Assembly (NCBI RefSeq): GCF_035271705.1
Contig: NZ_DATERI010000202.1
Span: 1 to 9,322 of the forward strand
Reading direction: 5' to 3'
Source: Buttiauxella sp035271705
GTDB lineage: Bacteria > Pseudomonadota > Gammaproteobacteria > Enterobacterales > Enterobacteriaceae
Length of the DNA stretch: 9,322 nucleotides
Below, one piece after another: positions 1 through 5,740 of this stretch. Made by a program: the position numbers and the translations under genes. The stretch's first letter is position 1. Each line of letters begins with the position of its first letter. Below the pieces are notes generated by a model. The model did not search any database, was not told where the DNA came from, and was given only the letters and a program-made list of their open reading frames with translations.

Positions 1-6
1 CAGAAA

Positions 7-33
7 GCAAAAAACCAGCCCTTAGGCTGGTTT
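7..33 (-). terminator. Intrinsic terminator of tRNA-Phe
   Basis: Read on the minus strand, this is a perfect GC-rich hairpin: AAACCAGCC, four-base loop, GGCTGGTTT. It is followed by a run of T (six consecutive A on the plus strand at 9-14, shared with the stem base). It begins about 10 bases beyond the tRNA 3' end, so it closes a monocistronic tRNA transcript. The structure is seen directly; no competing gene is near it. Confidence 0.9.
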
Positions 34-43
34 CTTTAAATAG

Positions 44-119
44 TGGTGCCCGGACTCGGAATCGAACCAAGGACACGGGGATTTTCAATCCCCTGCTCTA
101 CCGACTGAGCTATCCGGGC
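44..119 (-). tRNA. pheV: tRNA-Phe (anticodon GAA)
   Basis: This is a 76-nt tRNA on the minus strand with an encoded CCA end (TGG at 44-46). The acceptor stem is GCCCGGA paired with TCCGGGC. The anticodon loop has GAA at plus positions 84-86, flanked by the GGGGA/TCCCC stem, and the T loop is TTCGATT. It appears identical to the E. coli tRNA-Phe gene as I remember it, and its position beside speC argues for the pheV locus rather than pheU. tRNA-Phe genes of this family are known integration sites for genomic islands, which would enter at the 3' end (left edge of the window). No integrase or att duplication is visible in the 43 bases available there. Confidence 0.98.
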
Positions 120-121
120 AA

Positions 122-158
122 CGGGGCGCATTAAACCGTAAAGGCTGTTTGGCGTCAA
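122..158 (-). promoter_or_regulatory. Stringent-type promoter of tRNA-Phe
   Basis: On the minus strand there is a -35 TTGACG (plus 153-158), a 17-bp spacer, a -10 TTTAAT (plus 130-135) and a GC-rich discriminator GCGCCCCG (plus 122-129) directly before the tRNA. GC-rich discriminators are the known signature of stable-RNA promoters shut down by ppGpp. An AT-rich stretch upstream of the -35 (about 159-176) could act as an UP element. Strong sequence match, no experimental support. Confidence 0.85.
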
Positions 159-168
159 CGGTTTTATA

Positions 169-197
169 TTAATAAACCGTGCGTTTGCACGAATAAT
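169..197 (+). promoter_or_regulatory. Candidate sigma-70 promoter of speC
   Basis: A -35 TTAATA (169-174, 4/6), a 17-bp spacer and a -10 AATAAT (192-197, 5/6) point toward speC. They predict a start near 204 and a leader of roughly 350 nt. It is the best spaced pair I found in 120-554; TATAGT at 294-299 and TAAAAT at 408-413 lack a credible -35. Its -35 is only 10 bp from the -35 of the divergent tRNA promoter, so the two are probably bound in competition or co-regulated. Confidence 0.4.
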
Positions 198-201
198 GTG
201 C
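187..201. promoter_or_regulatory. Possible Fis site upstream of tRNA-Phe
   Basis: The 15-bp stretch GCACGAATAATGTGC begins with G, ends with C, has an AT-rich centre and is a near palindrome (GCAC/GTGC), which fits the loose Fis consensus. Its centre is about 70 bp upstream of the predicted tRNA start, the distance typical of the first Fis site at stable-RNA promoters. It overlaps the candidate speC -10, so Fis bound here could favour the tRNA and block speC. The Fis consensus is degenerate, so this is suggestive only. Confidence 0.3.
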
Positions 202-244
202 TCCAGGTAGCAGCATCGCCTTGAACCCTCGTGCAGAAGGTGCC

Positions 245-289
245 ATGATTGCGCGAAATTTCACACATCCGCAACGGGGCGCTTATTGA
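245..289 (+). CDS. Possible leader ORF 1 of speC (14 aa)
   Basis: ATG at 245 opens a 14-codon frame (MIARNFTHPQRGAY) ending in TGA at 287-289. AGAAGG lies four bases upstream of the ATG, a usable though close Shine-Dalgarno. The stop overlaps the start of the next small frame as TGATG, the usual layout of translationally coupled genes. No homologue is recognised, and frames this short occur by chance, so it rests only on its ribosome site and its coupling to the next ORF. Confidence 0.25.
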   Translation: MIARNFTHPQRGAY

Positions 290-378
290 TGTTTATAGTC
301 AATGTTCACCGACATCTCTCGATGGCGCTCGTTCACCATTCTGCTGTATCCCGAAGACCCTTGCTCACCATGCGGTGA
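289..378 (+). CDS. Possible leader ORF 2 of speC (29 aa)
   Basis: ATG at 289-291 shares its A with the stop of leader ORF 1 and opens a 29-codon frame ending CGG TGA (373-378). The peptide begins MFIVNVHRHLS and ends SRRPLLTMR. It is rich in His and Arg (8 of 29 residues), with no acidic residue. GGGG lies about 8 bases upstream as a possible ribosome site. The stop codon is buried in the right arm of the 364-379 hairpin, so a ribosome pausing at the stop would open that hairpin. The known precedent is SpeFL, the Arg/His-rich leader peptide that senses ornithine upstream of speF, the inducible ornithine decarboxylase gene. I see no alignable SpeFL motif, so analogy is as far as I go. Confidence 0.3.
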   Translation: MFIVNVHRHLSMALVHHSAVSRRPLLTMR

Positions 379-394
379 GGGCACGCACGCTCAC
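364..394 (+). promoter_or_regulatory. Mutually exclusive hairpins in speC leader
   Basis: CTCACC (364-369) pairs perfectly with GGTGAG (374-379) around the loop ATGC. GTGAG (375-379) can instead pair with CTCAC (390-394) around a 10-base loop. The shared arm contains the stop codon of leader ORF 2. Competing pairings sharing an arm at the end of a small ORF are the classic layout of translation-sensitive attenuators. Pairing is seen in the sequence; function is inferred. Confidence 0.4.
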
Positions 395-404
395 TGCAGG
401 ACAA

Positions 405-435
405 CAGTAAAATCAGGTGATGCCTGGTTTTACTG
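405..435 (+). promoter_or_regulatory. Strong stem-loop in speC leader
   Basis: CAGTAAAA (405-412) pairs with TTTTACTG (428-435), then one U-G pair, then CAGG (414-417) with CCTG (423-426), closing on the loop TGATG. This gives 13 consecutive pairs. It lies 26 nt beyond the stop of leader ORF 2 and about 120 nt before the speC start. No T-run follows, so it is not an intrinsic terminator as it stands. It may guide Rho action, RNA processing or ribosome access. Confidence 0.5.
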
Positions 436-481
436 ATGTCTGGCGGTCGGAGTGGGGAATATCCATCAGACCATCAAGACA

Positions 482-522
482 CATTCGCCGGGGAATGCTC
501 CCTTTGCCGTGCCACAAGGCAC
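482..522 (+). promoter_or_regulatory. Two small stem-loops upstream of speC start
   Basis: CATTC (482-486) pairs with GAATG (493-497) around six bases, and GTGCC (509-513) pairs with GGCAC (518-522) around ACAA. The second ends about 20 nt before the speC Shine-Dalgarno. Both are short and individually modest; they extend the run of structures in the leader. I see nothing else between 436 and 540. Confidence 0.3.
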
Positions 523-554
523 TCACTCATCCTTGACCTCTGGGATTTGTGCAT

Positions 555-2699
555 ATGAAATCTTTGAAAATTGCCGCCAGCCACGATGTGGTTGCCACAC
601 TTGAAACACATCGTGAAGTGGTTTCGCTCGATAGCACTGATTTTACCGATATTGCCGCCGTTGTCCTTTCTGTGGCGGATAGTCGCAGCGGTATTCTGGC
701 GTTACTCAAACGCACGGGTTTTTCGATTCCTGTTTTTTTAGCGGCTGATGACTGGGCAGGCGACCAGGCAGGCATCACTGGGCTGATAACCGGCAAAGCG
801 CAGGATTATCTGGAGCTGGAAACAGCGGCCTCTGGCTATGAAGAAAATCTACTGCCGCCGTTCTTCGATACGCTGACAAAGTATGTGGCGATGGAAAACA
901 GCACTTTTGCTTGCCCTGGTCACCAACACGGTGAGTTTTTCAAAAAGCATCCTGCGGGACGCCAGTTCTATGATTTCTTCGGCGAGAATTTGTTTCGTGC
1001 AGATATGTGCAATGCAGACGTTAAACTCGGCGATTTACTGATCCACGAAGGCTCTGCCAAACATGCACAGAAGTTTGCGGCCAAAGTCTTTAACGCCGAT
1101 AAAACCTATTTCGTGTTAAATGGTACCTCGGCTGCGAATAAAGTCGTCACCAATGCGCTGCTGACTCGAGGCGACCTGGTGCTTTTCGACCGCAACAACC
1201 ATAAATCCAACCATCATGGCGCGTTGATTCAGGCGGGAGCGACTCCGGTTTATCTTGAGGCCGCTCGCAATCCGTTTGGTTTTATTGGCGGAATTGATGC
1301 GCACTGTTTTGATGAAACGTATTTACGTGAATTGATTGCAGAAGTTGCCCCAGACCGTGCGCAAGAAAAACGCCCATTCCGCCTTGCGGTTATCCAACTT
1401 GGGACTTACGACGGCACGATTTATAACGCCCGTCAGGTAGTGGATAACATCGGTCATCTTTGCGATTACATTCTGTTTGATTCTGCATGGGTAGGGTACG
1501 AGCAATTCATTCCGATGATGGCTGACTGTTCGCCGTTGCTGCTGGATCTTAACGAGAACGATCCAGGTATTTTTGTCACGCAATCGGTGCATAAGCAGCA
1601 AGCCGGTTTTTCACAGACTTCTCAGATCCACAAAAAAGATAACCATCTGCGTGGGCAAGCGCGTTTTTGCCCGCATAAGCGCCTGAACAATGCGTTTATG
1701 CTGCATGCGTCAACCAGCCCGTTTTACCCGCTTTTTGCGGCCCTTGATGTGAATGCTAAAATTCACGAAGGGGAGAGTGGCCGCCGTCTGTGGGCTGAAT
1801 GCGTGGTACAGGGGATCGAAGCGCGCAAAGCGATCATCAATAGTTGCACGATGATCAAACCGTTTATCCCACCCGTGGTTGCGGGTAAGCCGTGGCAGGA
1901 TCATCCCACGGATGTCATCGCCCAGGAGCGCCGGTTCTTCAGTTTTGAACCAGGTGAAAAGTGGCACGGCTTTGAAGGCTATGCGCAGGATGAATATTTT
2001 GTCGATCCTTGCAAGCTACTGCTGACCACTCCGGGCATTGATCCACAAACCGGGCAGTACACTAAATTTGGTGTCCCTGCGGCGATCCTCGCAAACTACC
2101 TGCGTGAAAACGGTATTGTTCCTGAGAAAGCGGATCTTAATTCGATTCTGTTCTTGCTGACGCCTGCTGAAAGCCGCGAGAAAATGGCGCATCTGGTAGC
2201 GATGCTGGCACAGTTTGAGCAGCATATTGAAGATGACACGCCATTGGCGGACGTACTGCCGACTATCTATCAGAAGTATTCACAACGTTATAAAGGCTAC
2301 ACGCTGCGTCAACTTTGCCAGGAAGTGCATGATCTTTACGTCAGCTTTGCGGTGAAGGATCTGCAAAAAGCGATGTTCCGCAAAGCCAGCCTGCCCGCCG
2401 TTGCAATGAATCCACAAGATGCAAACAGTGAGTTTATCCGTGGCAACGTCGAGCTAGTGCGTTTGAGTGCGTCAGAAGGGCGTATTGCTGCTGAAGGCGC
2501 ATTGCCCTATCCACCAGGTGTGTTGTGTGTGGTACCGGGTGAAGTTTGGGGTAGCGCTGCGCTGCGCTATTTCCTTGCACTGGAAGAAGGTGTGAACTTG
2601 CTGCCGGGCTTCTCACCGGAATTGCAGGGTGTGTATAGCGAAACGGATGCGGATGGAATTAAGCGTCTTTACGGTTATATGATTAAATACCCGTCATAA
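555..2699 (+). CDS. speC: Ornithine decarboxylase, biosynthetic (SpeC)
   Basis: SpeC is a cytosolic PLP enzyme that decarboxylates L-ornithine to putrescine, the first committed step of one of the two bacterial routes to polyamines. The 714-aa product has the fold-type I prokaryotic layout. An N-terminal wing domain covers about 1-107. The PLP domain carries STFACPGHQHG (116-126), NGTSAANK (189-196), the FDSAW aspartate (D309) and the Schiff-base lysine K347 in SVHKQQAGF. The C-terminal domain ends near DADGIKRLYGY. ATG 555 is preferred over GTG 549 because the E. coli protein begins MKSMNIAAS and because GGGA at 542-545 is 9 bases from 555 but only 3 from 549. The last codons (Tyr-Pro-Ser-stop, from 2688) lie inside an ERIC element; E. 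coli SpeC, 711 aa from memory, ends at the Lys just before. The upstream leader is unusually long. Confidence 0.98.
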   Translation: MKSLKIAASHDVVATLETHREVVSLDSTDFTDIAAVVLSVADSRSGILALLKRTGFSIPVFLAADDWAGDQAGITGLITGKAQDYLELETAASGYEENLLPPFFDTLTKYVAMENSTFACPGHQHGEFFKKHPAGRQFYDFFGENLFRADMCNADVKLGDLLIHEGSAKHAQKFAAKVFNADKTYFVLNGTSAANKVVTNALLTRGDLVLFDRNNHKSNHHGALIQAGATPVYLEAARNPFGFIGGIDAHCFDETYLRELIAEVAPDRAQEKRPFRLAVIQLGTYDGTIYNARQVVDNIGHLCDYILFDSAWVGYEQFIPMMADCSPLLLDLNENDPGIFVTQSVHKQQAGFSQTSQIHKKDNHLRGQARFCPHKRLNNAFMLHASTSPFYPLFAALDVNAKIHEGESGRRLWAECVVQGIEARKAIINSCTMIKPFIPPVVAGKPWQDHPTDVIAQERRFFSFEPGEKWHGFEGYAQDEYFVDPCKLLLTTPGIDPQTGQYTKFGVPAAILANYLRENGIVPEKADLNSILFLLTPAESREKMAHLVAMLAQFEQHIEDDTPLADVLPTIYQKYSQRYKGYTLRQLCQEVHDLYVSFAVKDLQKAMFRKASLPAVAMNPQDANSEFIRGNVELVRLSASEGRIAAEGALPYPPGVLCVVPGEVWGSAALRYFLALEEGVNLLPGFSPELQGVYSETDADGIKRLYGYMIKYPS

Positions 2700-2809
2700 T
2701 TCAAGTTGCAGGTGTGTTGACTGCAGCGTGCGCCCCAGCCACATAGTTATCTATGTGACTGGGGGCTTATGGTCCGGTCGTCTTCCCGCACCTCGAATTA
2801 TTTTGGGTA
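2688..2809 (+). repeat. ERIC element A (speC/nupG junction)
   Basis: A 122-bp enterobacterial repetitive intergenic consensus element, bounded by TACCCGTCATAATTCAAGTT on the left and ATTATTTTGGGTA on the right, whose ends are inverted repeats. The core pairs CCCCAG plus CACATAG with CTATGTG plus CTGGGG around TTAT, a diverged but compensated version of the ERIC central stem. It sits between convergent speC and nupG, where its fold could serve as a 3' end for either transcript. Its first 12 bases encode the end of SpeC. Confidence 0.9.
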
Positions 2810-2830
2810 TTGAAACTGCTGCATTAACTA

Positions 2831-4084
2831 TCAGGCTGTCGGCAGGGTAACCGCTGGTGTTCTGACGTGTTTATATTTGAAGAGTGCGAGGAAGGCAAAG
2901 ACCAGCACCAGTGAATAACCGGCGAAAATCAGCCAGACGCTTTGCCAGTCGGTGATCCCCGCCGTTGTGTAGTTCTCCACCACTTTCCCGCTGACAATCC
3001 CGCCCAGGATGCAACCAAACCCGTTCGTCATCATCAGGAACATGCCCTGAGCGCTGGCACGAATCTCTGGTTTAACCTCTTGTTCAACGAACACAGAACC
3101 AGAGATGTTAAAGAAGTCGAAGGCACAACCGTAGACGATCATCGACAATACCAGCAATACCGTACCCATTGGTGTTGGGTCGCCAAAGGCAAACAATCCA
3201 AAGCGAAGCATCCACGCGACGATACTGATAAGCATCACGTTCTTGATGCCGTAACGAATCAAGAAGAATGGGATCGTAAGGATAAATACGGTTTCAGAAA
3301 TTTGCGAAATAGACATCAGTACTGACGCATGTTCGACAATAAAGCTGCCGGCGAACAGCGGGTTTTGATCAAAACTGTGCAGGAAGGTATTACCAAACAT
3401 ATTGGTAATTTGCAGCTCAGCACCCAACAGCATGGAGAAGATGAAGAAAATAGCCATGCGCTTGTTTTTGAACAGTGCGAACGCGTCTAACCCTAACATC
3501 GAGCTCCAGCTTTGGTTTTTCTGCGCGTTAGCAACGGGAATATGTGGCAGTGTCAGGGTGAAAATGGCTAACACTAATGACAAAGTTGCACCGATATAAA
3601 GTTGCATGTGGCTTAATTCGAAACCTGAGAAACTCACACCCCACATGGCGAAGATGAAGCCAATGGTTCCCCAAATACGAATAGGTGGGAAGTCGGTTAC
3701 GATATCCAATCCTGCGGATTGCAGGCGGTAGTAAGAAATCGTATTCACCAGCCCAAGCGTTGGCATGTATGCGAGCGAGTTCAGCAGAATCACAACGAAC
3801 ATCGCACTCGGTGAGGTAACCTGGGCGGCGAAATACAATGTGATGGCGCCAACCAGATGACAGGCCGCATAGATCCAGCGCGCACTAATCCATTTGTCCG
3901 CAATGATACCCAGCAGCGTTGGCATGAATACCGCCGCAATACCCAATGAACTGTATACCGCGCCGATGGCCGCACCATCAAACTTGAGGGTGACGAACAT
4001 GTATGAGCCGAGCGTGGTCAGCCAGCTACCCCACAAGCAGAACTGCAGAAACGAAAGTACTTTAAGCTGCAGCTTAAGGTTCAT
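2831..4084 (-). CDS. nupG: Nucleoside:H+ symporter NupG
   Basis: NupG is an inner-membrane high-affinity proton symporter for purine and pyrimidine nucleosides (major facilitator superfamily, NHS family). The 417-aa product is hydrophobic throughout, consistent with 12 transmembrane helices, and matches the E. coli protein (418 aa from memory) along its length. Recognisable stretches are LSFLQFCLWGSWLTTLGSYM near the N-terminus, DIVTDFPPIRIWGTIGF before helix 5 and CAFDFFNISGSVFVEQE in the C-terminal half. The start at 4084 (MNLKLQLK) is chosen over an in-frame ATG at 4123 because it matches the family N-terminus and has GAGGAAA 5-11 bases upstream. The gene converges with speC. It is separated from mltC by a 253-bp gap with its own control region, so it is probably not part of the mutY operon. 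Confidence 0.97.
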   Translation of the reverse strand: MNLKLQLKVLSFLQFCLWGSWLTTLGSYMFVTLKFDGAAIGAVYSSLGIAAVFMPTLLGIIADKWISARWIYAACHLVGAITLYFAAQVTSPSAMFVVILLNSLAYMPTLGLVNTISYYRLQSAGLDIVTDFPPIRIWGTIGFIFAMWGVSFSGFELSHMQLYIGATLSLVLAIFTLTLPHIPVANAQKNQSWSSMLGLDAFALFKNKRMAIFFIFSMLLGAELQITNMFGNTFLHSFDQNPLFAGSFIVEHASVLMSISQISETVFILTIPFFLIRYGIKNVMLISIVAWMLRFGLFAFGDPTPMGTVLLVLSMIVYGCAFDFFNISGSVFVEQEVKPEIRASAQGMFLMMTNGFGCILGGIVSGKVVENYTTAGITDWQSVWLIFAGYSLVLVFAFLALFKYKHVRTPAVTLPTA

Positions 4085-4115
4085 GAAAATTTCCTCACAG
4101 GATTGTCCTATAGAA

Positions 4116-4253
4116 TGTTGCATTTATCACATATCTGTTTCGATATGTTGTTATTGTAACATTAACAGTACAGGAAGGTTATTTTTGATACATTCAGCAA
4201 ATAAATGAAAACATCCTCAAGTTACATTCGAGAATAGTGACCAGACTTGCATT
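4116..4253 (-). promoter_or_regulatory. Candidate CytR/CRP control region of nupG
   Basis: On the plus strand GTTGCATT (4117-4124) is an exact CytR octamer. Related octamers in the same direction are GTAACATT (4156-4163, 6/8), GATACATT (4187-4194, 6/8), GTTACATT (4221-4228, 7/8) and CTTGCATT (4246-4253, 7/8). CRP-like 5-6-5 sites lie at 4116-4131 (8/10), 4184-4199 (weak, one good half) and 4236-4251 (7/10). The last two have centres 52 bp apart, close to the tandem spacing known at deoP2. On the minus strand TGTTACAAT (4161-4153) is an extended -10, placing the 4184-4199 site near -44. CytR, DeoR and CRP control of nupG is established in E. coli; the individual sites here are my reading. Confidence 0.45.
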
Positions 4254-4285
4254 TTTTGCTCATTGAGGCGCAGAAAACAGCGGCG

Positions 4286-4327
4286 GTTGTCTCTCCTGCC
4301 GTCAAAATGAATGGCAGGAGAGACAAC
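4286..4327 (-). terminator. Long stem-loop after mltC, probable transcript end
   Basis: GTTGTCTCTCCTGCC (4286-4300) and GGCAGGAGAGACAAC (4313-4327) form a perfect 15-bp stem around a 12-base loop, starting 10 bases past the mltC stop. On the minus strand the bases after the stem are CGCCGCTGTTTTC, so there is no immediate U-run. It may stop RNA polymerase with help from Rho or mark a processed, protected 3' end of the mutY-yggX-mltC mRNA. Confidence 0.55.
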
Positions 4328-4337
4328 ATACTGAAGA

Positions 4338-5414
4338 TTAGCGCCGACGATAGGCCTTCTGTGCGGTATTCACTTTGTACAGATAATGACGTGATTCCGC
4401 TGAAGGATGGCGTGTGGTCAGTGTCTGATACACATCGCCTGGCGTCATGCTGTTGATAATACTGTATGCACGGTTCTTATCGTTGTTGAACACGCGTAGC
4501 ACACTGCCTGCACCACCGTTATACGCGGTGATCACTGCATAACGGCGCGAGGTTGGGTTATCAATTCCGCTCAAATAGCTGTCTTGCAAAATCGCCAGAT
4601 AAGCCGTACCGGTATCGATATTACTTTCAGGATCAAACAAGTAGCTGCGGCTTGGTTTGCCCCATTTCCCCTGGGATTTAAAGACATCAACCCCTGCGCT
4701 GTGCTGCACAACCTGCATCAGGCCCAGTGCATCTGCGTGGCTCACTGCATACGGGTTAAAGCTCGATTCCGTTTGCATGATTGCCAGGATCATGGACTCA
4801 TCGACACCATATTTCTTCGACGCTTTGCGTACCATGCCAAGGTATTTATGTGCACGTTTATCAAGGTGGTTTGGTACCAGATTGATGGTCACGCTATAAA
4901 CGATTTTCAACCCAGTACTGCGGCTTTTCATGCGTGTTTGTAGCAGGTAATCAGCAAATTTTGACGCGCGCCCTTCCCAGCGAATTGGCTGGCCGGTGTT
5001 ATCAAGCACCTGGCCATACAGGAACGGTTCTTTGGAGATAACCACATCGTTGGCATCGGAATAAAGATCGATAGACCCCGGATCGTCACCCATCAGTAAC
5101 GTGTTAATGATTGCCTGACGCAAGTGTGCGGCCGGTTCGGTGCCGGCAATGGTTTCGATGGTAATCGTACCTTCGTCAAAGTTGATGTGGCTACGGGTCA
5201 GGTATTGGTCGGTATATTTCACGTAGTCTTTAGGACCCGCAATCAACACTTCCTTTATGCCCCAGATATTTTCGATGTTATGAGCAAATTGCCCCATCAA
5301 AATATCGAAACCATTGGTGTCCTTAACAAAAGCCTCGTTATAGGCGTTTTCTTTTTTGCTCGAACATGAGATGAGCAACGGGACAACCAGAGCTAGCGCG
5401 AGAAATTTTTTCAT
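4338..5414 (-). CDS. mltC: Membrane-bound lytic murein transglycosylase C
   Basis: MltC is an outer-membrane lipoprotein that cuts the MurNAc-GlcNAc bond of peptidoglycan and leaves 1,6-anhydro-MurNAc ends. The 358-aa product (359 in E. coli from memory) has a lipoprotein signal with lipobox LISC, so Cys17 is the lipidated residue. Ser at +2 fits outer-membrane sorting. A family-specific N-terminal domain runs to about 185. It is followed by an SLT (lysozyme-like) domain with the catalytic Glu216 in AIMQTESSFNPYAVS, then GLMQV (231-235) and ITAYNGGAGSV (295-305). It is the third gene of the mutY-yggX-mltC operon, 53 bp after yggX. Its ribosome site is weak (GGAA four bases from the ATG), so translation may depend on the upstream genes. 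Confidence 0.97.
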   Translation of the reverse strand: MKKFLALALVVPLLISCSSKKENAYNEAFVKDTNGFDILMGQFAHNIENIWGIKEVLIAGPKDYVKYTDQYLTRSHINFDEGTITIETIAGTEPAAHLRQAIINTLLMGDDPGSIDLYSDANDVVISKEPFLYGQVLDNTGQPIRWEGRASKFADYLLQTRMKSRSTGLKIVYSVTINLVPNHLDKRAHKYLGMVRKASKKYGVDESMILAIMQTESSFNPYAVSHADALGLMQVVQHSAGVDVFKSQGKWGKPSRSYLFDPESNIDTGTAYLAILQDSYLSGIDNPTSRRYAVITAYNGGAGSVLRVFNNDKNRAYSIINSMTPGDVYQTLTTRHPSAESRHYLYKVNTAQKAYRRR

Positions 5415-5445
5415 CGTTCCGGGTGTGCTTGTTGAGTTTGCATAA

Positions 5446-5459
5446 GGGGCGATGGCCCC
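5446..5459 (-). other. GC-rich hairpin between yggX and mltC
   Basis: GGGGC and GCCCC form a perfect 5-bp stem around a four-base loop, 8 bases past the yggX stop on the minus strand. No T-run follows, so full termination is unlikely. It may reduce mltC readthrough or protect the 3' end of a processed mutY-yggX message. Confidence 0.35.
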
Positions 5460-5467
5460 CTGTATTT

Positions 5468-5740
5468 TTATTTTTCTGGCGGCGTATAGCCTTCGATGTG
5501 GACTTCTTTGCCTTCGAACAGGAAGTTGACCATTTCAGCTTCCAGCTCTTTGCGGTGCTCTGGGTTCATCATGCTCATTTTTCGTTCATTAATAAGCATG
5601 GTTTGCTTGGTCTGCCACAACGCCCACGCTTCTTTAGAGATCTCGTTATAAATACGTTTGCCCAGTTCGCCTGGATAAAGCTGGAAATCCTGGCCTTCTG
5701 CGTCACGTTGCAGGTAAGTACAAAAAATAGTTCTGCTCAT
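5468..5740 (-). CDS. yggX: Probable Fe(II)-trafficking protein YggX
   Basis: YggX is a small cytosolic protein linked to iron handling and to protecting iron-sulfur clusters and DNA from oxidative damage; it belongs to the SoxRS response in E. coli and Salmonella. The 90-aa product carries the family N-terminus SRTIFCTYLQRDAEGQDF with the conserved Cys7, then YPGELGKRIYNEISKEAW and the C-terminal VNFLFEGKEVHIEGYTP. Two adjacent ATGs are possible (5743 and 5740). I choose 5740 because it gives the family start MSRT and lies 6 bases, not 3, from GAGGA in the end of mutY. Its start shares one base with the mutY stop (TGATG), which suggests translational coupling. Pairing a cluster-protecting protein with the Fe-S enzyme MutY fits a shared oxidative-damage role. 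Confidence 0.96.
   Translation of the reverse strand: MSRTIFCTYLQRDAEGQDFQLYPGELGKRIYNEISKEAWALWQTKQTMLINERKMSMMNPEHRKELEAEMVNFLFEGKEVHIEGYTPPEK

Noticed and set aside
1..43. Possible genomic-island attachment site at the tRNA 3' end
   Set aside because: No second copy of the tRNA 3' end and no integrase in the window; only the terminator is visible.
549..554. GTG start for speC two codons upstream
   Set aside because: GGGA is only 3 bases away, and the family N-terminus begins at the ATG at 555.
527..2616. Several minus-strand open frames of 60-92 codons
   Set aside because: They lie almost entirely within speC, with only the first reaching a few bases into its leader. They have unnatural composition and no start signals; they are reading-frame shadows.
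4085..4123. Longer nupG reading frame with 13 extra N-terminal residues
   Set aside because: The extension is not hydrophobic, has no homologue in the family and covers the real Shine-Dalgarno; MNLKLQLK at 4084 fits.
5411..5443. Ten-codon minus-strand frame (MQTQQAHPER) whose stop overlaps the mltC start as ATGA
   Set aside because: No ribosome site at a usable distance, since the hairpin lies directly before it; probably chance, though the overlap is of the coupled type.
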